Assembly (NCBI GenBank): GCA_963626805.1
Contig: CAVFXS010000063.1
Location: 19,545-83,544, forward strand
From: CAG-632 sp963626805
GTDB taxonomy: Bacteria; Bacillota; Clostridia; Lachnospirales; Lachnospiraceae
Direction: 5' to 3'
Length of the DNA stretch: 64,000 nt
Shown here: positions 35,837 through 42,997 of the stretch, piece by piece
Position numbering within the stretch: the first letter of the stretch is position 1
Layout of the letters: every line of letters starts with the position of its first letter
The notes under the pieces: generated by a model
What the model saw: only the letters and a program-made list of their open reading frames with translations
The model's database searches: none
Told to the model about the DNA's origin: nothing
Made by a program: the position numbers and the translations under genes

Positions 35837-36289
35837 ATGAAGCAGGAAAAGTGTATAGCATTTGCAGTGCTTCATACCCTGATTCCACTGTGCATGGGAA
35901 CCGGAATCTATATCTTGGTCCGTCCCGGAACATATATAGCGAGAGCCTGTACCTTTCTGATTCCGTGGCTGGGTGAGCTGCGAATCCGGATGGGAGCGGA
36001 TCTGTTTCATATGTTTTTAAGAAATTATGCTTGTGACATGCTGTGGGCATATGCTCTGACAATCGGACTGCTCTGGTACGGAAGAATGACCGGACAGAAG
36101 TTATGGAAGTCGGCATTGATCAGTGGTGGATTCGCGGTGCTTATGGAAGGACTGCAGATTCTGCCGATAATCCCCGGAACTTTTGATGGAATGGATATAG
36201 TTGCGGAGATTACGGCAATTCTTATCGCAGGATGTATGAGTATGATTTTTTATAAATACAAGGACAAGGAAAGAGGAGAGCATTTATGA
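35837..36289 (+). CDS. VanZ-like small membrane protein
   Basis: A 150-residue protein with four hydrophobic segments. The third loop YACDMLWAYALTIGLLWYG and the end IPGTFDGMDIVAEITAILIA, with an FDxxDI motif, fit VanZ-like families. ATG 35837 has GGGAGGA 6 nt upstream. The stop overlaps the next gene by 4 nt (ATGA), so the two are translationally coupled. A TCCGCT/AGCGGA hairpin lies between it and the kinase. Confidence 0.7.
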   Translation: MKQEKCIAFAVLHTLIPLCMGTGIYILVRPGTYIARACTFLIPWLGELRIRMGADLFHMFLRNYACDMLWAYALTIGLLWYGRMTGQKLWKSALISGGFAVLMEGLQILPIIPGTFDGMDIVAEITAILIAGCMSMIFYKYKDKERGEHL

Positions 36290-37242
36290 GAAAAAACATT
36301 ATGAAAAAGCTCGGTATATTTGCGATATTGTTTGCATTTGGCCTGAGTGCATTAGGCAGTGGGGAATCAAATGATAGCACAAAGGAGATTGTATCTGCAA
36401 GCGAGGCAGGTAGCGACGCGGCGTCCGATGCGAGTGCAGATGATTCGGCAGGAGCTGTGGATGGTGCAGAAGAGGATGCGGATCTGTCCATCGAAGAGCA
36501 GGTCTTGATCGATCAGGATGGAATCAAGGTAACAGCCACCGGAATAGAGCATGATGCATTCATGGGAACCGGCGTGAAGCTGCTTCTTGAGAACAATACG
36601 GATAAAAATGTGATGGTAGGTTGCACTGCACTGATTGTAAACAACTACATGATCTCAGACCTGTTTGCGTCCGAGGTAGCAGCCGGCAAGAAGGCCAATG
36701 ACACCATGTATATGATGTCATCCGATCTGAAAGCGGCAGGTATTTCCAATATCGGACAGATTGAGATTTATTTCCATGTATATGATTCGGATACATATGA
36801 CGCACTATTTGATTCCGACGTGGTTACCATCCAGACATCGAAATACAATGAGATGGATCTGCTGGCAGACGAGGAAGAGAGTGGATATGAGCTGTGGAAT
36901 CAGGACGGTGTACGCATCGTTGGTAAATATGTAGATGAAAACAGCTTCTGGGGAACCGGTGTCCTGTTATACATTGAGAATACCTCCGGAAGAAATATCG
37001 GAATTAACTGTGACGATATGTCCATCAACGGATTTATGGTAGACCCGGTGTTCTCTGCAACGGTATATAACGAGAAGAAATCTTTTGATGACATTACGAT
37101 TTTCTCATCCGATCTGGAGGAGAATGGCATCGATAAGGTCAATGATATCGAGCTGAGCTTCCATATCTATGATGCTGACAGCTGGTCAACTATCTGCGAC
37201 ACCGGTGCCATTACATTCTCTGTGGATCAGGCGGTGGAGTAA
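36286..37242 (+). CDS. Secreted protein with two tandem beta-domains, lipobox Cys missing
   Basis: A 318-residue protein with a signal-like start (LGIFAILFAFGLSALGSG), a Ser/Asp/Ala-rich linker and two homologous domains of about 110 residues: one from DQDGIKVTATGIEHDAFMGT, the other from NQDGVRIVGKYVDENSFWGT. Both contain a GTGV(K/L)L-Y/L-IEN-type strand, a SSDL segment and end FHVYDSD/FHIYDAD. Where related proteins carry a lipobox Cys after the signal, the sequence reads SALGSGES, so lipid anchoring seems lost. Function unknown. Translationally coupled to the preceding membrane protein. Confidence 0.75.
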   Translation: MRKNIMKKLGIFAILFAFGLSALGSGESNDSTKEIVSASEAGSDAASDASADDSAGAVDGAEEDADLSIEEQVLIDQDGIKVTATGIEHDAFMGTGVKLLLENNTDKNVMVGCTALIVNNYMISDLFASEVAAGKKANDTMYMMSSDLKAAGISNIGQIEIYFHVYDSDTYDALFDSDVVTIQTSKYNEMDLLADEEESGYELWNQDGVRIVGKYVDENSFWGTGVLLYIENTSGRNIGINCDDMSINGFMVDPVFSATVYNEKKSFDDITIFSSDLEENGIDKVNDIELSFHIYDADSWSTICDTGAITFSVDQAVE

Positions 37243-37250
37243 ATATATTA

Positions 37251-37279
37251 TTGATTTTTTCGTTATAATTACATATAAT
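37251..37279 (+). promoter_or_regulatory. Promoter of the type III antitoxin RNA
   Basis: TTGATT (37251-37256), 17-bp spacer, TATAAT (37274-37279). Transcription would start near 37286, at the foot of a small GAGCAA/TTGCTC hairpin and 19 nt before the first antitoxin repeat. Confidence 0.8.
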
Positions 37280-37304
37280 ATAAATGAGCAAAGGTACTTG
37301 CTCG

Positions 37305-37412
37305 ATTTAAGTGCGTTGCTACTTTAAGTGCAAACCTTTAATTTAAGTGCTTCACTACTTTGAATGTGAACCTTTAATTTAAGTGCTTCGCAGCTTGAAA
37401 TGCGAGTCGTTA
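37305..37412 (+). repeat. Three tandem 36-nt repeats with pseudoknot potential
   Basis: Units at 37305-37340, 37341-37376 and 37377-37412, without spacers. In each, stem A pairs AAGT with ACTT (GCTT in unit 3), and stem B interleaves with it: TTGC/GCAA in unit 1, TTCAC/GTGAA in unit 2, TTCGC/GCGAG in unit 3. Sequence changes in stem B are compensated on the other side, which argues for a selected H-type pseudoknot. Confidence 0.9.
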
Positions 37413-37417
37413 ATTTT

Positions 37418-37447
37418 CAGGGAGATAGGTTTTTATCTCCCTGTTTT
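37418..37447 (+). terminator. Terminator between antitoxin RNA and toxin gene
   Basis: CAGGGAGAT (37418-37426) pairs with ATCTCCCTG (37435-37443), followed by TTTTGCTT. Position and modest strength match the attenuating terminator of toxIN/abiQ operons. Confidence 0.85.
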
Positions 37448-37468
37448 GCTTACTATGGAGGATAAAGT

Positions 37469-37981
37469 ATGGATTTTTATCGCATCAATGAGGAATATAA
37501 TCGATATCTTCAGAGTTACGAGAAGGAAAACAGAGGGGTTACCAAGGTACCGAATATTAGATATGCGGATCGAAATAAATTTGCTTTTGGTGCGGTTATG
37601 CAGGTTAATGGGATGAATTATTATGTATCTGTATCCTCTTTTGATAAGAAGCAGGAAGCTAACATTTTAATTCGTATACCTGGAGATAAAAAAGAAATAA
37701 AAGGTTCTTTAAGATTTAATTATATGATTCCGGTTCCCGAGGAATGTATTGAAAGACTTATTATTAAAGATATAGAAGATGAGAAATATCGATTGTTGCT
37801 AAACAAGGAGTATCAGTTTTGTATAGATAATGCCGAACGGATTCAGAAAAAAGCAAATAAGATATATGAAATGGTTATAACAAATCGAAAACAGGCACTG
37901 ACTGATAACAGCTGTGCATTTGATATTTTAGAGGAAGGGTGTAGAGAATATATTAAAAATATTTTGGGAAGAAAATCGTAA
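37469..37981 (+). CDS. toxN: Type III toxin, ToxN/AbiQ-family endoribonuclease
   Basis: A 170-residue protein that follows the ToxN/AbiQ pattern throughout: MDFYRINEEYNRYL at the start, FAFGAVMQVNGMNYYVSVSS with a basic DKK (the family's nucleic-acid site region, usually PLTSPK), LRFNYMIPV, then the helical DEKYRLLLNKEYQF and NAERIQKKANKIY, and the end SCAFDILEEGCREY. Members cut mRNA in a sequence-specific way and are held inactive by their own repeat RNA, giving phage abortive infection or plasmid maintenance. GGAGGA lies 6 nt before the ATG. The gene is clearly more AT-rich than its neighbours (many AAA, ATA, ATT codons), suggesting acquisition. Family confidence is high; defence role is inferred. 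Confidence 0.9.
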   Translation: MDFYRINEEYNRYLQSYEKENRGVTKVPNIRYADRNKFAFGAVMQVNGMNYYVSVSSFDKKQEANILIRIPGDKKEIKGSLRFNYMIPVPEECIERLIIKDIEDEKYRLLLNKEYQFCIDNAERIQKKANKIYEMVITNRKQALTDNSCAFDILEEGCREYIKNILGRKS

Positions 37982-38005
37982 TGGATTTATTTGATTTAAA
38001 CCTTA

Positions 38006-38040
38006 AAAACACCGGACCCAAGCATCAGGTCCGGTGTTTT
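38006..38040. terminator. Bidirectional terminator after the toxin gene
   Basis: AAAACACCGGACC (38006-38018) pairs with GGTCCGGTGTTTT (38028-38040). It can end the toxin transcript and the minus-strand phenylacetate-CoA ligase transcript. Confidence 0.9.
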
Positions 38041-38074
38041 TCATACTCTTGTCTTACAACAATAGAAATACTAT

Positions 38075-39310
38075 CTACTCATATCGTTCATCAATGACAC
38101 GTTTTGACTTCTTTTCGCTTCGTGGCAGGACGCCCAACTCAACGACCTTGACTAACGGCGTGAAGCCGATCTTGCTCTTAACAGTAGCAGCAATGTGGTC
38201 ACTTAATTCCAGGAAGTCGACACTGCCGTTGGTCTCTACATAGATACGCAGAGTATCCTTGCCATCCAGATGAGAAATACGGATCTGGTACTCGCTGGAT
38301 ACATCAGAGAACTGACGCAGAATCTCTTCAATCTGGCTAGGGAATACATTAACACCCTTGATCTTCATCATATCATCGGTACGTCCCATAATGACATCCA
38401 GACGAGGGAAGTGACTACCGCAAGGACATTCGCCAGGAATGATCCGGGACAGGTCATGTGTACGGTAACGGATCAGTGGTGCACCTTCCTTTACCAGAGT
38501 GGTGATAACAATCTCACCCATCTCGCCGTCCGGCACCGGAGCACCTGTTTCAGGATCAATGATCTCAATGTAAATATAATCATCCCAGTAATGCATGCCG
38601 CAGTCGTGCTGGCAGCTGATACCGATGCCGGGACCGTAAATCTCGGTCAGACCATAAATATCATATAATTCAATGCCAAGCTCGGAAGAGATTCTCTGAC
38701 GCATCTTGGCACCCCAGCGTTCCGAACCGATGACGCCCTTTTTCAGATAAATCTTGTCCTTGATACCACGTTTCTCGATTTCCTCTGCCAGTAACAATGC
38801 ATAAGAAGAAGTAGAGCAAAGAACCGTACTCTTCATATCCATCATCATCTGCAGCTGCTTATCGGTATTGCCGGGACCCATTGGGATAACCATGGCACCG
38901 AGCTTTTCGGCACCGTTCTGGAATCCGATACCGGCAGTCCAGAGACCGTAGCCCGGAGTTACCTGAATCCGATCCAGATTGGTAATCCCTGCCATCTCAT
39001 AGCAACGTTTGAACATGATTGCCCAGTCGTCAACATCCTTGGCAGTATAAGGAATAATGATCGGGAGGCCGGTGGTACCGGAGGAAGAATGGATCCGGAC
39101 GATTTTCTCTTCCGGAGCGGTCATTAATCCGAGCGGATATGCTTCCCGTAAATCCTTTTTCTCAGAGAATGGGAGCTGTTCAAAATCTTCTGCAGAAGAA
39201 ATCTTTGAAATGCCTGCTTCATGCAGCTTCTTTCCATAGAAGCTGTCAGCAGAAATCAGAGCTTCAATCTGCTTATTAACATGTGCGATTTGTGTTTCTG
39301 TAATCTTCAT
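38075..39310 (-). CDS. paaK: Phenylacetate-CoA ligase
   Basis: A 411-residue adenylate-forming enzyme. The phosphate-binding loop is HSSSGTTGLPIIIPYT, the substrate-side motif is YDIYGLTEIYGPG, and the C-terminal hinge is DDMMKIKGVNVFPSQIE. It activates aryl acetates to CoA thioesters. It follows iorA and iorB on the same strand; indolepyruvate oxidoreductase makes aryl-acetyl-CoA from aromatic amino-acid keto acids, so the ligase could run in reverse to form ATP and the free aryl acetate, as described in fermenters. AAGGA precedes the ATG. Confidence 0.93.
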   Translation of the reverse strand: MKITETQIAHVNKQIEALISADSFYGKKLHEAGISKISSAEDFEQLPFSEKKDLREAYPLGLMTAPEEKIVRIHSSSGTTGLPIIIPYTAKDVDDWAIMFKRCYEMAGITNLDRIQVTPGYGLWTAGIGFQNGAEKLGAMVIPMGPGNTDKQLQMMMDMKSTVLCSTSSYALLLAEEIEKRGIKDKIYLKKGVIGSERWGAKMRQRISSELGIELYDIYGLTEIYGPGIGISCQHDCGMHYWDDYIYIEIIDPETGAPVPDGEMGEIVITTLVKEGAPLIRYRTHDLSRIIPGECPCGSHFPRLDVIMGRTDDMMKIKGVNVFPSQIEEILRQFSDVSSEYQIRISHLDGKDTLRIYVETNGSVDFLELSDHIAATVKSKIGFTPLVKVVELGVLPRSEKKSKRVIDERYE

Positions 39311-39370
39311 AATGCGTCCTTTCTGTTATGTTATTTTATAATAAATGTACTTTTATGCGATATTGTTTGC

Positions 39371-39442
39371 TGCAATAATGCTATTTACTGCAATAGCGTC
39401 ATCGGTTGTAATAATGCTATCTGCGGCAATAGCATTGTCTGT
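39371..39442. repeat. Two 36-nt tandem repeats, each a hairpin, between iorB and paaK
   Basis: Units 39371-39406 and 39407-39442 share TG(C/T)AATAATGCTAT and GCAATAGC; a degenerate third copy runs into the end of iorB. Each contains a stem: AATGCTAT with ATAGCATT in unit 2 (8 bp) and the same with wobbles in unit 1. They lie in the iorB-paaK mRNA and could be a processing or stability element. Confidence 0.6.
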
Positions 39443-39453
39443 TGAAATATTGC

Positions 39454-40026
39454 TTACCGGGTATAATCGAGTGCCCGGAAGTTTAACTCATGGAACCGTT
39501 CCGGCAAGGTACGCCGGATGGCATCCTTGATATCCTCTTCGGTAAGACCGATCTCGCCGGTTCGGATAGCGGCACCGAGCAGAACCATATTTAATACCTT
39601 GGCAGAGCCGATTGCCTGGCAGGCAGCATCGCCATCAACCAGAGTCAGATTCGGTACCTGAGCCTTCAGGTATTCGATCATTTCCTCACTATGGTAGGAG
39701 GCACCCTGCAATGTGGCAGTTACCGGCTGGATGGCACGGATGCTGACAACTACGTGACCACCCTTGCGTAAGAATGGAAGCATACGAACAGTTTCTCCCG
39801 GTTCGAAGCCGAGGATCATATCTGCCGTTCCGCTTTGGATCATTGGAGAATAGAGATTATCACCTAAGCGCAGATGGCTGAAAACACTTCCGCCACGCTG
39901 GGCCATACCAATCGTTTCCGCACTCATAACCGGAATGTTTTTCGCCATGGCGGCTGAGGCAATCAGCTTGGAAGCAAGCACGGTTCCCTGACCGCCGACT
40001 CCGCACAACAGAATATTCTTATTCAT
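39454..40026 (-). CDS. iorB: Indolepyruvate:ferredoxin oxidoreductase subunit beta
   Basis: A 190-residue gamma-type 2-oxoacid oxidoreductase subunit starting MNKNILLCGVGGQGTVLASK, the typical opening of IorB. It pairs with IorA to convert aryl pyruvates, ferredoxin and CoA to aryl-acetyl-CoA, reduced ferredoxin and carbon dioxide. The ATG at 40026 has AGGAGGTG upstream and overlaps the iorA stop by 8 nt, so the frame extending 31 residues further is not used. Confidence 0.94.
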   Translation of the reverse strand: MNKNILLCGVGGQGTVLASKLIASAAMAKNIPVMSAETIGMAQRGGSVFSHLRLGDNLYSPMIQSGTADMILGFEPGETVRMLPFLRKGGHVVVSIRAIQPVTATLQGASYHSEEMIEYLKAQVPNLTLVDGDAACQAIGSAKVLNMVLLGAAIRTGEIGLTEEDIKDAIRRTLPERFHELNFRALDYTR

Positions 40027-41842
40027 GATCGTCACCTCCTGTAATCGCATGTACCGGGCATACCTGACTACATAATGTACAGCCGGTGCAGAGAGAGGAA
40101 TCGATCTGAACCTGACCATCCTGGATCACAATGGCAGGACAGCCTAATTCCCGGATACATTTCTTGCAGTTGATACAGGTCTCTGTCTTAACGTGCAACG
40201 GTTTATCCGGCTTTGTGATCGCGATGCAAGGGGACTTGAAGATGATCGCCTTGACACCCGGCTCTGCAGCAACCCGTTTCACGCAGTCAATGGAAGCAGC
40301 CAGATCCAAAGGATTCATGGTTTCTACGGTAGTCAGGCCGATTCCGCGCAGAACAGCCTCAATGCTGACCTTGGCAACGATTTCACCCATCATGGTGTGG
40401 CCGGTGCCGGGATGCGGCTGGTGTCCGGTCATCGCGGTTGTGGAATTATCCAGTACGATCAGAACCATATTGGCCTGATTATAGACTGCATTTACAACAC
40501 CGGTGATCGCAGATGCGAAGAAGGTGGAATCGCCGACAAAGGCGAAACAGGTGGTATCCGGTTCTATCCGTCCGACTCCCTGTGCAATATTTAATCCGGC
40601 ACCCATGCACAGACAGGTATCAACCATATCTAGAGGCATGGCATTGCCGAGTGTATAGCAGCCGATATCACCGCAGAAAATAGTCTTTTTGCCCTGCATA
40701 GCCTTCTTTACGGCATAGAAGGAAGCGCGGTGAGGACAGCCACTACATAAAACAGGCGGACGGACCGGAAGCTCCGGTGGAGTCGGCAGAGCCTCTCGTT
40801 CCGGAAGCGGAAGCTCCAGGAAGCGGTAGAGACAGGCACTTACACTGTCGCGGGTGTTTTCTCCCGCATTTGCCACATGATGTGTCAGCTTGCCGAGGAT
40901 CTTTACCGGCAGATGATATTTACCACAGATATAGGTAAGTTCACGTTCGATGACCGGATCCAGTTCTTCGATACACAGAACCTCATCCAGCCCCTCCAGA
41001 AACCGGACAGCCAGCTGTTCCGGAAACGGATGCGGAGTGGCTACCTTCAGAGTCCGGTACATACCGATCGTCTGCATGGTTTCCATGGTATATGTAAAGC
41101 TGATGCCTCCGGTCGCGATTCCTCTGCGAACATCCGTATGCTCCGGTGCGGCAGGTAGAATCTGATTTCTGGTATAAGAAGAGAAATCTTTTGCCAGGGT
41201 CACATTCCGGGCCTCGATCTTCTGATGGTTGGCATAGGATAAACGTGGGAAGATGACCCAGCGCTTGGAGTCCTTGATAAAGCCTTCCGGTGTATGGATC
41301 TGATATTCGGATTCATCCTTTACGGTAATGGAGGCATAGCCGTGGCAGACACGCGTAGTCGGCCGAAGAAAGACCGGTGTTCCGTATTTCTCGGAATACT
41401 CATAAGCCTCCTGTACCATCTCATAGGCTTCCTGTGCGGATGACGGGTCAAAGCACGGGAGCTTGGAAAAGGTGGCAAAGTGTCGGGTGTCCTGCTCGGT
41501 CTGAGAGGAGATCGGGCCCGGATCATCTGCGACCAGAATGATCATACCGCCCTTGATACCGACATATTCAAGGCTCATTAAAGGATCGGAAGCGACATTT
41601 AATCCGACCTGTTTCATAGTAACCATAGTTCTGGCACCACTGTAGGAGGCTCCGGCAGCCAGCTCAAGAGCAGCTTTCTCATTAACCGACCATTCTACAT
41701 AGGTGTGCTCCGGGCGATGCTTTGCAATGGTTTCCAGCACTTCTGTGGATGGTGTGCCCGGATATCCGGCCACCAGATTGACTCCGGAAGCAATGGCGCC
41801 CATAGCAATGGCAGCATTTCCCATTAAAAATTCATTGTGCAT
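40019..41842 (-). CDS. iorA: Indolepyruvate:ferredoxin oxidoreductase subunit alpha
   Basis: A 607-residue thiamine-diphosphate enzyme. The pyrimidine-binding domain comes first (GNAAIAMGAIASGVNLVAGYPGT), the TPP-binding domain includes GDIGCYTLG and GDSTFFASA, and the C-terminus carries two 4Fe-4S clusters (CINCKKCIRELGCP and CTGCTLCSQVCP). It oxidises the keto acids of Trp, Phe and Tyr. A promoter with TATAAT and TGGATT lies 43 bp upstream, next to the 3' end of the araC-type gene. Confidence 0.96.
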   Translation of the reverse strand: MHNEFLMGNAAIAMGAIASGVNLVAGYPGTPSTEVLETIAKHRPEHTYVEWSVNEKAALELAAGASYSGARTMVTMKQVGLNVASDPLMSLEYVGIKGGMIILVADDPGPISSQTEQDTRHFATFSKLPCFDPSSAQEAYEMVQEAYEYSEKYGTPVFLRPTTRVCHGYASITVKDESEYQIHTPEGFIKDSKRWVIFPRLSYANHQKIEARNVTLAKDFSSYTRNQILPAAPEHTDVRRGIATGGISFTYTMETMQTIGMYRTLKVATPHPFPEQLAVRFLEGLDEVLCIEELDPVIERELTYICGKYHLPVKILGKLTHHVANAGENTRDSVSACLYRFLELPLPEREALPTPPELPVRPPVLCSGCPHRASFYAVKKAMQGKKTIFCGDIGCYTLGNAMPLDMVDTCLCMGAGLNIAQGVGRIEPDTTCFAFVGDSTFFASAITGVVNAVYNQANMVLIVLDNSTTAMTGHQPHPGTGHTMMGEIVAKVSIEAVLRGIGLTTVETMNPLDLAASIDCVKRVAAEPGVKAIIFKSPCIAITKPDKPLHVKTETCINCKKCIRELGCPAIVIQDGQVQIDSSLCTGCTLCSQVCPVHAITGGDDHE

Positions 41843-41884
41843 AATTTCACCTCTGGAATTGAAAAATTAAAACATATTAAAGAA

Positions 41885-41929
41885 ATTATACCATCATATG
41901 AAATATGAATCCATAAAAAAATGGACAAC
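41885..41929 (-). promoter_or_regulatory. iorA promoter with shared dyad element
   Basis: On the minus strand, TGGATT (41913-41908), 17 bp and TATAAT (41890-41885). The -35 is part of a dyad TCCAT-N6-ATGGA (41910-41925) whose longer form, TTGTCCAT...TTTATGGATT, also occurs before lacZ. Confidence 0.6.
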
Positions 41930-41960
41930 TGTGGTTCCTGAAAAGATGCTGCTAAAACAA

Positions 41961-42827
41961 TTAACTGAGTCCGCTGCACTGTTTCCGGTATTGGGAAGGT
42001 GAGCAGCCTCTCTGCTTATGAAAGAGTCGGCTGAAATACAGAGGATTATCATAACCGACGATCTCCGCAATTTCATTTACGGAATAATTCGTAGTCTCCA
42101 GCAGGATCTGTGCATTGGTGATACGAAGCGAGGTGAGGAACTGTAACGGGGTAGAACCGAAATGTGTCCGGAAGCTACGGATGAACCAGCTGATGCTCAT
42201 GCCTCTGGAGGTGGCATAGGCTTCAATACTGATCGGTTGATGATAATTCTCATTGAAGTAAGAAGTCGCCAGCTCCATTTCATGCTCCATGTATTCGTTT
42301 TTCTGTACCCGTTCGCTGGTGATCTCCCGGTGTATGGTGATCAGCAGCTGGCGGAACAGCAGAGAGAGTAGCTCTTCATAATCCGGCTGACAACGTTGCA
42401 GCTCCAGAATGATCTGTTTGAAAATACGTTCATATTCGAGTGAAGTGCCGACACGGAATACGCGCTGGTTATCCCGGAGACCGTATCGACGCAGAATGTT
42501 TTTAACATCATAACCGGTAAAATGGATCCAGTAGACCTCTGGTTTATCGGCTCCGTAATATTCATATTTCTGCAGCTCCTTCGGGCGAAACAGGACGATA
42601 TTTCCGGCAGCGACAATGGTTTCATTCTCTACTGTATCGAAATGAAAATGGCCGACGCCGGAGGTGACATAGATAATCTGATAGTCCAGACGGCCTTTTG
42701 GGCGGTGGGTCGGCAGCTTAGGCTGAGTGTCCAGCCGGTAATTTCCGCAGCTGCGGATACTTAAGGGGCGGCTTTTATCTTTTACATTTGTGAGTGCATC
42801 GTGAATATAACCTGAGTTCATGTACAT
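41961..42827 (-). CDS. AraC-family transcriptional regulator
   Basis: A 288-residue regulator with an N-terminal cupin sensor domain (DYQIIYVTSGVGHFHFD, then RPKELQKYEYYGADKPEVYWIHF) and two C-terminal HTH motifs; the second reads NEIAEIVGYDNPLYFSRLFHKQ. The start ATG 42827 has AAGGAGG upstream; a longer frame from 42902 would begin in the promoter. It is divergent from the lacZ-gal operon, so a sugar-responsive activator of lacZ is the likely role. A matching operator-like dyad also lies upstream of iorA. Confidence 0.9.
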   Translation of the reverse strand: MYMNSGYIHDALTNVKDKSRPLSIRSCGNYRLDTQPKLPTHRPKGRLDYQIIYVTSGVGHFHFDTVENETIVAAGNIVLFRPKELQKYEYYGADKPEVYWIHFTGYDVKNILRRYGLRDNQRVFRVGTSLEYERIFKQIILELQRCQPDYEELLSLLFRQLLITIHREITSERVQKNEYMEHEMELATSYFNENYHQPISIEAYATSRGMSISWFIRSFRTHFGSTPLQFLTSLRITNAQILLETTNYSVNEIAEIVGYDNPLYFSRLFHKQRGCSPSQYRKQCSGLS

Positions 42828-42850
42828 GGCAGAATCCTCCTTATAAAGAA

Positions 42851-42918
42851 AGTGTATCATTTTGTGCATATTTTGTCCATGAATGTTTATGGATTTAATC
42901 ACTGGAAATCGCTATGAT
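42851..42918. promoter_or_regulatory. Divergent araC/lacZ promoters sharing a dyad
   Basis: For lacZ: TGGATT (42890-42895), 17 bp, TATGAT (42913-42918). For the araC-type gene, minus strand: TGGACA (42879-42874), 17 bp, TACACT (42856-42851). The two -35 boxes are the arms of a dyad TCCAT-N8-ATGGA (42876-42893), so one bound regulator could govern both directions. Confidence 0.65.
42904..42917 (+). promoter_or_regulatory. Possible CcpA (cre) site on the lacZ -10 box
   Basis: GGAAATCGCTATGA matches the cre consensus TGWAANCGNTNWCA at 12 of 14 positions, with mismatches near each end, and overlaps TATGAT of lacZ, a position suited to glucose repression. Confidence 0.35.
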
Positions 42919-42997
42919 AAATGTACAAACAAACGAAAATGACCGATAAAAAAGAATTACACACAGGACGAAAAAAGACATAAAGGGAGGAATTATT

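Larger units (their letters stand above)
37286..37447 (+). ncRNA. toxI: ToxI-like type III antitoxin RNA precursor
   Basis: A non-coding transcript between a sigma-A promoter and an intrinsic terminator, directly ahead of a ToxN/AbiQ-type toxin gene. It starts with a 6-bp hairpin (37286-37303) and then holds three tandem 36-nt repeats. In type III systems the toxin cuts this RNA into single repeats, each folding as a pseudoknot that occupies the toxin active site. The repeat resembles the Pectobacterium ToxI repeat, sharing TTGCTAC and TTTAAGTGCA in the same order. The terminator lets some transcription pass into the toxin gene, keeping antitoxin in excess. Confidence 0.88.

Noticed and set aside
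37305..37412. The 36-nt repeats as a short CRISPR array
   Set aside because: The repeats are directly tandem with no spacers, no cas genes are nearby, and a ToxN-type gene follows.
37383..37616. 77-codon plus-strand frame overlapping the toxin start
   Set aside because: It begins in the antitoxin repeat and terminator, lacks an RBS and is out of frame with the toxin.
39345..39530. Plus-strand 61-codon hydrophobic frame in the iorB-paaK gap
   Set aside because: It is created by the AT-rich tandem repeats, has no good RBS and runs antisense into iorB.
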